Shown here piece after piece: positions 43,189 to 56,596 of a stretch of 64,000 nt of DNA. The translations under genes and the position numbers were made by a program. This DNA comes from Bathynomus jamesi (Eukaryota; Arthropoda; Malacostraca; Isopoda; Cirolanidae). Location of the stretch: assembly GCA_023014485.1 (NCBI GenBank), contig JAJOZX010000939.1:669501-733500 (forward strand). The letters are read 5' to 3'. Each line of letters opens with the position of its first letter. The stretch's first letter is position 1. The notes under the pieces were generated by a model that was given only the letters and a program-made list of their open reading frames with translations, was not told where the DNA came from and searched no databases.

Positions 43189-44489
43189 ATGGCACGCTTC
43201 ATCCATCCGTGTAGTTCACAATGTTGTAAATCGGAGCTGTCCCTCTTTGACATGCCCCCAACTCAAGTTTCTATTGAACACAGTGACTTTATTACAATTA
43301 ACACTTTAAACACAATTAGTTCCCCGAGTGCATCTATAGAATTCGTGATACCCAGCTCAGGCCCTTACTTTTTTGATCCAAGCTGTGTGCACATGTACGC
43401 TAAACTACGGATAGCCCATTCTGATGGAACGGATTGCCATGACAAATATGCTGTATACCCTGAAACAAACTTTCTACACTCCATATTCAACCAGTGTGAC
43501 GTATATTTAAATCAGGTCAACATATCGGCAGGCACGGGGCACTATCACCTACGAGCCTATCTGGAAAATGTCCTCAACTTTTCCAAAGAAGAGAAGGATA
43601 CCTTTTTGAGTGCCGAGGGCTATTATCAAGTTAAAGACGAAAGTAGTATAAAGGACAAATTTACAAATTCTAAAAAGAAGACATACGAGTGTTTTTGACG
43701 CCTGCATACAGACTTCACATTCCAGGAGAAGTTGCTTGTGAATGGGGTGGATATGAAAATAAAGCTCACCCGCACGAATCCTGAGATCTGTTTAAATCTG
43801 GATGCTGATCAAGAAAAGGGAGCTAAACCCGTTGTGATTCACATTATAGAGACATACCTGCGTGTACGGCGAGTGAAATTAAGTTCACCAAAACAACTAG
43901 AAATTGAGAAAAATTTACTACACACCACAGTAAAATACCCAATTAACAGAGTACAGATCAAAGTATACACAGTGCCAGCAGGGTTGGCATCGAAACAGAT
44001 AGAAAACATCGCCCTGGGACATCTACCTAAAAGGATATTAATTGGAATGCAGGAACACAATTCGGTGAGTGGAAAATACAAAAAGAATGTCTTTAAATTC
44101 GAGAATTTCGGTCTTAAAAATATAACTCTATACGTTAATGGCGTTGGTTGGGAGGAACACTGGATACGGACTACTCATTAGACGCTGTGTTCCCGCTCTG
44201 CGCGAGAGCATATAGTAATCTGGCCCATATTGCAGGTGAATGTGATGAGCTCGTGATTGTGGTAACGCAGAAAGAATTCATCGATCAATTTAACCTTTAT
44301 CCGTTTGACATCACACCTGACATATCTGCTAGTGTAAACACACACTTAAGTCCACAACAGAGTGGAAACATCTCAGTCAGATTGGAATTCGCCAAGCAGA
44401 TAGAAGCACCTATTAGTTTAATAGTATACCTCGAGTCACAAGCCCTAATAGAAGTAGACAGATTTAGGGGCGTTTTCACTGACTTTTAA
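43189..44489 (+). pseudogene. Polinton major capsid protein (double jelly-roll), one stop and one frameshift
   Basis: ATG 43189 ('MARFIHPCSSQC') is preferred to an upstream in-frame GTG/ATG. The opening has 'SELSLFDMPPTQVSIEHSDF' and 'HSIFNQCDVYLNQVNISAG', which match the Polinton capsid family also known from a nematode F54H12.2-type protein. An in-frame TGA stands at 43696-43698. The frame then continues to 44181 ('LLVNGVDMKIKLTRTNPE'), and a frameshift near 44150 leads to 'DQFNLYPFDITPDISAS' and 'LIEVDRFRGVFTDF' at the end. The protein would be about 430 residues, normal for the family. It would build the icosahedral shell. Not functional as read. Confidence 0.9.
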
Positions 44490-44490
44490 A

Positions 44491-44867
44491 ATGGACGCGA
44501 ATACACTTCACAGAGTAATGAATAGTGAACGAATCACACGTTCCAAATTTATCGGTGTGTTTGCGAAGAATGAAACATTGAAAGTGCCAACTACGAGAGA
44601 TTGCGGTAGTCTATTGTGAACACAGATGTTATTGGTTGTGAAGGGATTCATTGGTTTGCAATCTATTTTAAAAATAGGGACCGCCTGTACTATTTTGATT
44701 CACTCGGGACTCAACCCTGGAGTGACCCTGTTATTGTAAAATTTCTCGAGCAGAAAATTGTATGGAATCCCTTCCGTTTACAAGGATATTTTAGTAATAC
44801 TTGCGGGATGTACTGCCTTTCATTTCTCATGCATATGTCACGTGGTAAGGAATTTATAATTTTTTAA
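44491..44867 (+). pseudogene. Adenain-type cysteine protease of the Polinton, frameshifted
   Basis: ATG 44491 lies two bases after the capsid stop. The frame runs 42 codons to a TGA at 44617-44619, and the rest is read one base out of phase from about 44616. Catalytic residues are visible: H in 'GIHWFAIYF', D in 'YYFDSLGTQ' and C in 'NTCGMYCLSF'. The family matures Polinton and adenovirus capsid proteins. At about 125 residues it is short for the family, and the C-terminus ends soon after the cysteine. A single-base change accounts for the break. Confidence 0.88.
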
Positions 44868-44979
44868 AAATTATTCGACCCGTGTCACACTCAACGAAAT
44901 GACGAAATATATTCAAACAGATAAAAATTCGTTTTCCGATTGTGCGCACTCACTCATTGTATAGTATGATGTTTTGTTC

Positions 44980-44981
<2 letters not shown>

Positions 44982-45018
<37 letters not shown>
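44982..45018. repeat. (TA)n microsatellite
   Basis: TA dinucleotide downstream of the protease gene. Confidence 0.95.
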
Positions 45019-45021
<3 letters not shown>

Positions 45022-45159
45022 ACCCAGTAATGTTAGTTTGTATATTATGTAGCTTATTTAAGATGGTTATTGTACTAAAATATGATTTCTTTCATTTAAT
45101 AAATTGATGAAAATACATTGTCTTCCTCCCCGAAAAAAAAAGATCGAAACATAAGAAAA

Positions 45160-45902
45160 AACTTACACTATTTCGTTAATAATGTGACAATCGCTGAGTT
45201 GACTGCTGGGTAAAACTTCTACCTCCGTTTTTAGGTCCACGACATGCGTTTCTTCAAAATGAAAAGATTGTATAACACGAGTCAAATCCTCATCGGACGT
45301 TTGAAGAGAAAGGATAATTAATTAGTTCATACTGATTCTTTTTTAATAAAACTCAATTGCTTAAAACATATGCAGAGTATACATGTAGTAAGAGTATTAC
45401 AATGTGAAGATATCTTCGAACCGCTCAGAGAAGTTCCTTTAAGAGAAAATGCCGAATAACATTTATTATGGAAATTATAAAATTATTTAAAACTTGCAAA
45501 GGTTTGCTATAAAAAAATTCAACGAATCAGAACAGGGCTTTAGCATAATATTAATTGCAAACTAATCTATAATTGCGGATACCTACTATTTAAATGAAGC
45601 ATTTTAAATAATCCAGAAAATAATCCAGAACAGTGCTCTTTCTCCTAATGACAGGCACACTAAATAAATAACCAGTTCGCGAATAATTGGCTAGAAAAAA
45701 TAAAATTACAGGCAAATAATTACTTACATTTCTAAGGCAGTCCATTGCGTCGGATCGTAAGGAGCATCATTGTAAATATCATCAACGGTTTGCGTTGAAA
45801 TAATGCATCCCGGTCGGCTGCGTTAAAAAGATTAATTGTAGACACAGCTGCAGTGTCTTCAACTTGATATAAATCCGGTAAACTGTAAAGTTCTTGATTC
45901 AT
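45160..45902 (-). pseudogene. Candidate small spliced gene, unrecognised
   Basis: Minus strand, ATG 45902: 'MNQELYSLPDLYQVEDTAA' then 'FNAADRDALF'. A one-step frame change leads to 'VDDIYNDAPYDPTQWTALE', which ends at a good donor (GTAAGT near 45726-45721). A second coding stretch on the same strand (about 45285-45175) reads 'DLTRVIQSFHFEETHVVDLK' and 'SQLSDCHIINEIV' then TAA, and is preceded by a pyrimidine-rich run and an AG. The intron would be about 435 bp. The acidic, polar composition gives no domain. It lies inside the Polinton, downstream of the capsid block and facing it. The frame break and splice sites are my reading and need testing. Confidence 0.4.
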
Positions 45903-45965
45903 GACGGAGGGAATGCTTATTCACTGGTGAAAATAACTACTGTGACTCCCAGCTGAAAATACTCA

Positions 45966-45973
45966 CTTTTATA
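45966..45973 (-). promoter_or_regulatory. TATA box for the 45.9-kb minus-strand gene
   Basis: TATAAAAG on the minus strand, about 30 bases upstream of a TCACAGT initiator-like site (A at 45943) and about 65 bases upstream of the ATG. The spacing fits a TATA-driven polymerase II promoter. Confidence 0.4.
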
Positions 45974-45979
45974 TGCATG

Positions 45980-46462
45980 ATCCCCAAGCACCACCCCCAA
46001 AAGACTAATAGGCTATGTTAAATGTGTGTACAATCGTAACACCTATATTACGGGTCCACGACGTCCTGATTGGTCGACTAACGGTGTCTTTATCTTCTCT
46101 CCGTTGATTTAATGCTCACATCTCAAGGTCTATGAGTGAATTGCCACTTGCAATCTCTACCACGATGATTTCAAATATTTGCAATATTATTTGCACCCAT
46201 ACTATTTCGGTTTTCCTTTTTGGAATCCACCCCTTCATGCAATATCCATCACCCCTTTGCAACATTGATCAACATTTGCCACTTGCAATCTCTATCACGA
46301 CAATATTTTGCATTATTATTATTTGTTGTTATACTATTCGATCCTCAACTTTCCATAGTTTGGTTACGTCTATTCGGCTTGACTTTCTACTTGCAAATTC
46401 TCGCGTAGGAGTGTGATTAAATTGTGTTTAGTTCGTGAAAATGATGTCTGGTTGTGCTGGTA
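45980..46462. other. Polinton interior, no gene seen
   Basis: Contains CCTTTGCAACATTGATCAAC (about 46255-46274), also found near both outer ends of the inverted repeats, and two near-copies of a stretch with GCCACTTGCAATCTCTA. No coding frame was supported. Confidence 0.5.
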
Positions 46463-46680
46463 GATGAATGGGCACCTTAGGTATCCTAGTGGTTAAGACG
46501 CTGAGATGCTGATCGGAGTTGAGAGATCGAGTCCGGGCAATGACATTTTAATTTCTGCCCGCCTGTGCTGGAGCGTAGTTTGGAATCAACGTTAAACTGT
46601 AGATCTAAGGTGGGTGACAAGTTTGATCTTATTAAAATGAACAATTCAGGGGGATGCTAATCGATGGTTACCAATAAAGT
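46463..46680 (+). repeat. Second half of the two-headed SINE, stand-alone copy
   Basis: Starts GATGAATGGGCACCTTAGG and has the head-2 B box AGATCGAGTCC at 46524-46534. Head 1 is missing. It shows that the second half can exist on its own. Confidence 0.75.
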
Positions 46681-46814
46681 AAGTAGAACTTTTTTAATGC
46701 ATGAAGGATGGGACAGGGGGTAATAATGTCGTAAGTTTTAGAAGAGGTCGCTTGGTTTTTATATGAAGTTTAACAGAAATTTCAACTGTTGCGATACGGA
46801 AAAAGGTAGGAACT

Positions 46815-46985
46815 AAAATATATGGAGTGCAAAAGAAGATTAGACGCTTCGTACATACAATCCCCGATGAGCCTGGTGTAACTATGTGAGGTGGAGAGTA
46901 AAAGAAGCCAATTCACTACTTCAACAGGCCAACTCGAGAGGAGGGGCGATAACCTTGACCTTCGTGAAATCACCGCACGTAATAA
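46815..46985 (+). pseudogene. LINE 3'-terminal fragment (PHD/CCCH family)
   Basis: It carries 'RRLDA', 'NYVRWRVKEANSLLQQANSR' and 'GGAITLTFV', the extreme C-terminus of the ORF2 seen at 60.5-61.4 kb, followed by untranslated sequence. It is inserted between Polinton genes and the right inverted repeat. Only the tail is present. Confidence 0.75.
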
Positions 46986-47199
46986 TAATGTTAATAATAC
47001 AAGAGTTAGCACAATTGTATGCATAATTTGGGTTGAGCGCTGCGTCTGACCGGTTGTCTGATGCAAACCTGTTAAGTTGATTTATGATAATTATCATTTT
47101 TAAGAGTGATTTAAAATCAGTAATGTTGTGTGTGTGTGGTGTGTGTGTGTATGTATGTGTGCGTGTGTGTGTGTGTGTGTGCCGTCCTCACTTTCTCTG

Positions 47200-49276
<2,077 letters not shown>

Positions 49277-49328
49277 TACTCACTTTTCTTAAATAGGAAA
49301 CGTAATATGTGCATGAATAAATACTAAT

Positions 49329-49708
49329 GGAGCAAGTGTAGTTTACGTCCCCCTGTGGTGCCAGTGTAATTTACGTTCCCCTACATTATCCTAGTGTAGT
49401 TTACGTTCCCCTACATTATCCTAGTGTAGTTTGCGTTCCCCAACTTTGTCCACGTATACCTAATCAAATAAAACGTTAAAACTAACAAAAATATTCCGAC
49501 TTAACCTAACCAATCCTCAATATATATATATAAATTGACGATTGGTTAGGTTAAGTCGTAATATTTTCGTTAGTTTTAACGTTTTATTTGATGAATTCAT
49601 TTAAAAAGTGTCTCCTAAAGATCCTAGTGTAGTTTAAGTTCCCCAACTTTGACCTATTGTAGTTTGTGTCCCCTTTTGCGTCAGGGGGACGTAAACTACA
49701 CCTGCTCC
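49329..49708. mobile_element. MITE with 8-bp duplication, tandem units and a nested hairpin
   Basis: The outer ends GGAGCAAGTGTAGTTTACGT and its inverted partner are flanked by ATACTAAT on both sides (49321-49328 and 49709-49716). Three units of CCTAGTGTAGTTTACGTTCC type repeat near 49350-49440. A second hairpin (arms about 60 bp around a TA loop, 49458-49582) sits inside. Confidence 0.8.
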
Positions 49709-49780
49709 ATACTAATTGTTACGGTAAATATACTGTAAATAGTTTTAAAACATAGCTTATGCTAAACACTTTCTTAAATA

Positions 49781-50587
49781 CAGGTATACCCCGTTATTCA
49801 TAGCTTCGATATTCGTAGCTTCGCTTATACGTAATATTTTTTTTACACCAAATTCCGCTATTCGCAAACCCAGCTCCGTTATTCGCAATGCCAGATAAGG
49901 GAAAATGTAATTCACGTTGACTGTGAAAGACCTTGTGGAAATTCTGAATACTTTCGATGCTGCGTTAGAGCTTGTGTTTGAGAAGGACCCCAACATTGAA
50001 AGAAGCTCTAGTGTCAGAAATAACGTTAAAGAAAACATCCGATGCTATGCTGAACTTTATAAGAGTAAAAAAGCCAAAGCAACGTAATCAACACTGACAC
50101 AATTTTTCAAGCCAATCCAGAAAACACCACCACCGGAACCACAACCATCAACCAGCAACCCCAGCATTCGCTACGTTCAAGCCGAAGCCAAAGCCAGGCG
50201 CACCACAGCCAGAATCCCTGCCTCCCTCACCACAGTGTCTTCTTGTTGAAATTGGTGAAGAGAGTGTTGAAGACAGTGGCGAGGCAGATGCTCCTACCCC
50301 TCTACATGAATTAACCCCTCGTCACACTCCATTTTCTTCCAGCCTCGGGGAGGAAATAAAAGTACAGTACAGGTATGTTTATTCTTTTATTGATGTTATT
50401 CATAACTTACTATGCTAAAACAGGTCTGTATTTGTGTTTTATACTTGCTTTTATGTATCGTATGGGAACGTATCCAAACATCTTACATTCTGAAAAATGG
50501 CCACCGAAACGCATCCCTGTGATTCGTAATTTCGCTATTCGTAATGAGTCTGAGGAACATACCTCTTGCGAAAATGTGGTATACCTG
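49781..50587. mobile_element. Tigger/pogo-like element remnant
   Basis: Starts CAGGTATACC and ends GGTATACCTG, flanked by TA on both sides. Inner parts of the ends carry GTTATTCGC/GCTATTCG wording in both orientations. The length is 807 bp. A transposase C-terminal remnant is inside. Confidence 0.75.
49922..50088 (+). pseudogene. Tigger-like transposase C-terminal remnant
   Basis: The frame reads 'DLVEILNTFDAALELVFEKD' and 'PNIERSSSVRNNVKENIRCY' up to a TAA, followed in another frame by 'TLTQFFK'. A helical 'EKDPNxERS' block and a 'TLxxFF' ending occur at the C-terminus of Tigger-type DDE transposases. The catalytic domain is missing. It lies within the inverted CAGGTATACC ends. Confidence 0.6.
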
Positions 50588-50843
50588 TATATTGACAGTG
50601 CATTTTCACAAATATGGAATATGTTGATTTGGAATCAAGTTTGCATGCAGTAAAAATGATTTTATTTGTAAATATTGTAATCATTCATGTGTATCATCAT
50701 CATGTATGGTACTCAAACATAGAATGTGACTTTATCCTAATTCACCAACCTGTATCTGCGCAAGGTTTTCAAGTGGAACGGGTGTTCCAGTGATTTGACA
50801 AGGTGATCGTATTACTAAGCAAAACACACACACACACACACAC

Positions 50844-50904
<61 letters not shown>

Positions 50905-52906
50905 TTATCTATCTACCTATCTATCTATATATATATATATATACGCTCTTAATTTGGTGAAATTTCCCCCTATGAGGCCATGACACACGACGAAATCTTT
51001 TTAATATTGAATATCGAACGCAGGTCGCTTCGAATAGTTGTTTGGAAAAAACAAAAGTACATATTCTTTTCCTCTCTTCCTTAAAAAATTTCACTTGCGG
51101 ATTTATTCTAGAATCCATTTTTAATAACATTTGGTAACAAAGTAAGTTTTTCTCGAATATGAATCCAATTAAAATAAGATACGCAGCTTTTTTAAGGTTC
51201 AGAACACAGTTAAATTGGATTACATTTTAATCAACTTGCGTGTGGTCGGTACATTTTTTATTATAAAATGAATGATTGCATACAGTTTGGAGTAGGAACG
51301 ACAGTATCTATTCAATTATATCTCTATTTCATTTATTTGGTTATTTACTTATTTAGACCATACAAGAACCTTAATTAGTTGATGAACATAACGAAGAGGA
51401 AATATGATGCTCATCATAAGTTTCTGAAATAGAAACTAACATGATAATACTCCCATATATATATATATATATATATAGACGAACTCATATTTCAGAAACG
51501 CATTTATCATACATAAAAATAATTATGAATAGCTACAATATAACTTGACTTACATAATATTTACCAGATACCCAGATTACCAAGATACCAAACATCCTTT
51601 AGAGGAACGTTGGTCGATATTTGGCATATCTCAAATACGAACGAATGATTTAAAGAGTAATGATTGATTTCAAAGGTAATGATTGATTTAAAAGCGAATG
51701 ATTGCTACCTAAGAATACTTACTTTTTAGATGTACAGTGCATGAGGGAAAATTATTCTTAATATTTCTAATTTAATATCTTTCAATGAAAAGAAATCAAT
51801 TGATTCTTTGAATACAACAAAAATAGATTTGCAGAAAGAAATAAATTTGCTGAAAAATATAAAATGTAAATGTTGCAAAATTCAAAATCAGAAAGAATTC
51901 CTAATTGGATAAAAAAAATATATATCTGAGAAAAATAGACTAACCATTTGAATTAACATCCCTTTGTTATTTTTTCGGCGAATTTCTTTCCGCACTTATA
52001 CATATTGATGTGGTCAGTCGTAATGAATAAGGTGACCCGATTATATTAAGAGTTTTCGCCCTCCATTTTTGTTATAGTTTTAGCTCATAATATTTTAAGC
52101 AAATTGGTTTTTGTATCAGTTATTCGGACTTAGTTCAGTAATTAAAGGATTAATTACACCATGAAAGTGAACTAAGAAATGTTCATAATTCCATCAATTC
52201 TACGTCAGTTACAGTATTTTAGTAATAAGAGTAACACTTAAAACTCAATGGGTACTCGCCCCATCTGATTAAAGAAGACTCTACCGAATGTCACCAGACA
52301 GCATTCAGGCCCACAATATGCGAGTCCCAATACTTGATACTCCCCTTTACCACCCAACCTTGAATGAGAGGCGCCCCATAACTGAAAAAAGTCGAAGGTG
52401 GGAAGCAAGTCTAGGCAGCTGAACTTGACTTTACGAGGATAAAAATTAGAAATTACGATCACAGGAATAAAAATACACGCGAAATTTTCATTACAAGAAA
52501 AAATTTCCTTTTAAACACGAGAAACGACGCTTTGAAACTAACTGTTGAATTTATACAATATTAAAACAATATTTTCGATGCAAATTTTTATTATTATTTT
52601 TTTTTAACTTTTCTATGCTCTTAACTTTGGTACTTAACTTTAGGTCTACACTAATTGAAAGATGTATTACTTTTTAATTGGTCGATAATTTTTAATTGGT
52701 CGATAATCTGCACATATATACATATATAGTATGTTCGAAAAGTCAGTACCCAGTGGGAAACACAATGAAACGCTTTACCCAATGGAAATGCCTTTTTTCC
52801 TATGGAACCACATCATAAATGTTCAAAATATTCCGCATTCAGTTCAAAGCACGTTTATGTAATGCGATGTAATTAATTTATTAGTGTAATTCATTGGGTA
52901 GTAACT

Positions 52907-52910
<4 letters not shown>
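50588..52910. other. No gene; microsatellites at 50825-50943
   Basis: A (CA)n(CT)n(TCTA)n(TA)n block lies at 50825-50943 and a short (TA)n at about 51455-51477. I find no coding frame, RNA gene or paired ends in the remaining AT-rich DNA. Confidence 0.6.

Positions 52911-52916
<6 letters not shown>

Positions 52917-52956
<40 letters not shown>
52917..52956. repeat. (TA)n microsatellite
   Basis: About 40 bp of TA immediately left of the foldback element. Confidence 0.95.
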
Positions 52957-52958
<2 letters not shown>

Positions 52959-53828
52959 GTTAACACAGACTGTGCATGGAACAAGGTACTCTTCTGGGAA
53001 AATTAAGTCCACTTAGTTCGAATAACTAATGGTAAATGACAAATACTATAGTTTTTCTTTTTCATGATGTTAGCCCGACGTGGGCAACGGGTCACTCAAA
53101 AAGAGCCCCAAAATATAGCTTTCCTCACCAGCTATCTGCGAAGCAGATAGGATCCAGCTTTGGGACAGGATCTAGGGCACTGGTCCCCAACCGGTAGGCC
53201 ATAGCCCACTTGCTTGTCTTTAGCATTATGTTAATAAATGTCAATGACAAAAATTTCCTTATTAAACCTTATGTAAAGATGATACCAGCTTAGCAATATG
53301 GGAGGTGAACCATGAGTTATTCGAATCAGCTCTGGTGAGCCGTCGCCTCAAAAAGGTTGGGAACCACTGATCTATGGTTTACAGCTACACCTAGCCATTC
53401 TGAGTTCTATCCCATCATGAAACGGACATGTTAAGTGCTTTAAAAAGTGGCAGCTCAATTCTGCCAGTTAAGGTTTAAATTTTGGGTTTTGGCTGAAAAT
53501 ACAATAATTACCCGTTTTTCTCTGATGTATTCAATCCGACGTGAATGCAACGAGTTTCTTGCGTATTTTGAGATTCTGAATATAGTAGGCTAAGTGTAGC
53601 TGTAAACCTTAGATCCTGTCCCAAAGTTGGATCCTATCTGCTTCGCAGATAGCTGGTAAGGAAAGCTATATCTTGGGGCCTCTTTGCGAGTGACCCGTTG
53701 CCCACGTCGGGCTAACATCATGAAAAGAAAAACTATAGTATTTGTCAATTACCATTACTTATTCGAACTATAGTGGATTTAATTTTCCCAGAAGAGTTCC
53801 TTTTTCCATGCACGGTCTGTGTGTAACA
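52959..53828. mobile_element. Foldback element with arms of about 245 bp
   Basis: The left arm (52959-53177 continuing at 53370-53400) and the inverted right arm (about 53583-53828) match through CATGATGTTAGCCCGACGTG and TATCTGCGAAGCAGATAGG. The latter is itself a hairpin. The central part is unpaired. A hAT MITE interrupts the left arm only. No coding sequence. Confidence 0.82.
53178..53369. mobile_element. hAT MITE, 192 bp, nested in the foldback
   Basis: The ends CACTGGTCCCCAACC and GGTTGGGAACCACTG are the familiar hAT ends. Flanks are ATCTAGGG and ATCTATGG, an 8-bp duplication with one change. The right arm of the foldback shows the empty site. Confidence 0.9.
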
Positions 53829-54180
53829 TAAAAGATCTGAGGGGACCATTCTGAGTTCTATGCCATATATATATATATATATGTGCTCATACATAAAATA
53901 CATAAAATAATTAATGTGTTTTCAGTACCAAGAGTATAATTAGACAAAAATAACTTGTTATAGCGTAGTCCTAAAGTAGCCCTGAAGGATTGATGAAACG
54001 TCGTCCCAAAGTAGATCTGAAGGACGAAACTAAGAGTGAAAAATATTTGACGAAATTACACCACAGAGTAAGGCATTTCAGCAATATGCGATTACTTTCG
54101 TATACCTGTTCTAAAAGAATTATACTGAATCTGTTTTCTTACCTCATATATATATATATACACCCACACACACACGTGTA
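53829..54180. other. No recognisable gene
   Basis: Short spacer with TA and CA runs. Nothing supported. Confidence 0.6.
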
Positions 54181-54182
54181 TA

Positions 54183-55143
54183 TCGGGTGGCGCGGAAAAA
54201 ACGCGTCCTGTTTGAAGAGCCGCTGTTCCGTTAATATGATTAGTAAATATCTAAACATTTTGCAATTAAATAAGAACATATCCAAATAAATTCCATAAAA
54301 TTTTTATTCAAATAATATGATTACAAACAGAGTTATAGCTGTCTAAACTGAAGGTTCAAAACAATGGCTTTCCGCATTAAAATATCAATTTTCACTGGAA
54401 ACATACAGATACTTGTAAGACTTGTGTGCGATATGACCACCATTTTCATTAATCACTGTTATTACACGTTGTTTCCATTGGCGAATAGCAGCCTCAATTT
54501 GATGTGGTATTTGTTCCCAACATTTTTCAATGCGATCGCGTAGTTCTGACTAACTGGCTCGTGCGTATTAACGAACGTTGCAGTTCCAACTGAAAGCAAC
54601 ACGCATTCGCAAAATTTCGTTGTCATTTAAACAGTTGCAAATCTGTTAATAATTGTATTACTTGAATATAACGTTTATGGAAATTATTTAGATATGTTCT
54701 TATTTCCAGAACAGTAGCTCTTCAAACAGAACGCTTTTTTTCCGCATTCTTCCCACGAACCATTTGACAACGTGGCGGAGCTATGCGATCGCATTGAAGA
54801 ATGTTAGAAAAACAAATAACACAACAAAATCAGGCTGCTATTCGCCAGTGGAAACGACGTGTGATAACAGTGATTAATGAAAATGGTGGTCATACCGTAC
54901 ACAAGTCTTACTAGTATCTGTTTGTTTCTAGTAAAAGTTGATGTTTTAATGCGGAAAGCCATTGTTTTGAACCTTCAGTCTAGACACCTACAACTCTGTT
55001 TGTAATCAAATTATTTGAATAAAAAGTTTATGAAATTTATTTAAATATGTTCTTATTTAACTGCAAAATTTTCAAATGTCTACTAATCGTATTACCGGAA
55101 CATCGGCTCTTCTAACAGGACGTTTTTTTTCCTCGCCACCCGA
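54183..55143. mobile_element. Head-to-head mariner-derived palindromic element
   Basis: Starts TCGGGTGGCG and ends CGCCACCCGA, with TA on both sides. The outer arms (about 54183-54549 and 54775-55143) are inverted copies that include the last part of a mariner-like transposase ('WEQIPHQIEAAIRQWKQRV'). A third end-like stretch sits at 54650-54762, so the unit looks like a short complete element (54183-54762) joined to a second 3' end. Confidence 0.75.
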
Positions 55144-55164
55144 TATATATATATATATATATAT

Positions 55165-55466
55165 ATACACCTCGTAACCTCATAACAGTTCTGGGCGTTG
55201 GTTTCTCTTCACCAAAGCTGGGCACTTGCGGTTTTTTTGCGGTACTGCGGTACTGCGGTACTACCGCACTACCAAACCGGTACCGCATAACGCAGTACCG
55301 CAAAGGATCGCTGAAAGTACAGGCTGTACTTTCAGCGATCCTTTGCGGTACTGCGTTATGCGGTACCGGTTTGGTAGTGCGGTAGTACCGCAGTACCGCA
55401 GTACCGCAAAAAAAACGCAAGTGCCCAGCTTTGCTCTTCACACATAGGTCAAGCTGGTGGCCGCGC

Positions 55467-55475
<9 letters not shown>
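55165..55475 (-). repeat. LINE 3' tail fragment split by a MITE
   Basis: On the minus strand the flanks read GGCCACCAGCTTGACC and, beyond the MITE, AACCAACGCCCAGAAC. They match the 3' end of the LINE at 61.35 kb. A GT microsatellite (55472-55506) abuts it. Confidence 0.65.
55213..55433. mobile_element. Palindromic hAT-type MITE, 108-bp arms, perfect 8-bp duplication
   Basis: Arms 55213-55320 and 55326-55433 are inverted copies with a single mismatch and a 5-base loop AGGCT. The ends are CAAAGCTGGGCA. CTCTTCAC flanks both sides (55205-55212 and 55434-55441). Internal GCGGTACT units repeat in tandem. The intact hairpin points to very recent insertion. Confidence 0.95.
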
Positions 55476-55506
<31 letters not shown>

Positions 55507-55508
<2 letters not shown>

Positions 55509-55912
55509 ATATATATTATTCATCGATGCATTCATAGCTTGAGTTGAAGTACAAAGAGTTAAACATCTTTTTACACAGAGCATAATTCAGCCCGTATGCC
55601 TATTTCACGGTACGAGCAGCTCGCAGCAGCACTGCCAAGCAAATAAGGATTCAAAATACTAATGAGGCTTTCGTACGTGGTTCATGAAGCAACAATGTTG
55701 TAGTTAGTTTAGTGAAAAGAGCATCCATGTCTGTATTCAATTTATTGCAATTTCCGTTAGTTTGTATGTTATTAATTAATTATCAGTTATTATCAGTCGT
55801 AGTGCTTGATTCTTCAGGAGCAGGATGCACCGCAAATTTTGTTTTTCCCTAAGGTAGCACAGATGTACCTGTATCAATCACAGTCATACTCCTACTTTTT
55901 CAGGCTTGCTCT
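55507..55912. other. No recognisable gene
   Basis: Unique-looking AT-rich DNA. No coding frame or repeat boundary supported. Confidence 0.6.

Positions 55913-55978
<66 letters not shown>
55913..55978. repeat. (CA)n(TA)n microsatellite
   Basis: Followed by a small hairpin whose arms carry AGCAAAGAACCACAGGGA (55980-55997) and its complement near 56056-56073. A second TA tract lies at 56102-56125. Confidence 0.92.
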
Positions 55979-55981
<3 letters not shown>

Positions 55982-56596
55982 CAAAGAACCACAGGGAAAA
56001 GGAAAACGAAACAAGAAATCCGAGCGCTTTCGTGATATATTCACATCTTTCTTGTCCCTGTGGTTCTTTGCTTATTAAAAAGATCACGTGTTGTTCTGTG
56101 ATATATATATATATATATATATATAGTTTTCCTGCCAAGTGTAACGGTTACACGTGTTTCGTTGGAAAGTCCGAATAAAAGTGATATTACAATAAAAATC
56201 CAGCAGTTAATCCTTTTTAAGTAGTGCCAAATTTTGAGTGAATATTCAGTGAACACAGTCGTATGCCTATTTAAGGGGTAAAATAGCGGCGTTTGTTAAA
56301 ATAAAGCAAATAAGATTAAAGCAACTTAATCTGTACAATCTATTCCAAGTGTTTTCTCTCGGAGGAAATCTAACTGCCCATCGAAAGGCAATATCCCTCA
56401 GGTATCCCCCCGCGTTACACTCCAGGGCACCAATCAGTGAAAACCTACGGCGTGCCACATCCCCCATCCCCCACCCCACGGAATAACGGAAAAACTTTCC
56501 TTCCCTCATTTCTGAAGTCGAGTCAAAGACCTCACTTAATAAATTACAATTTTAAGTTAATATTTCGAGCACAATCATTTACATACCATTAGAAAC

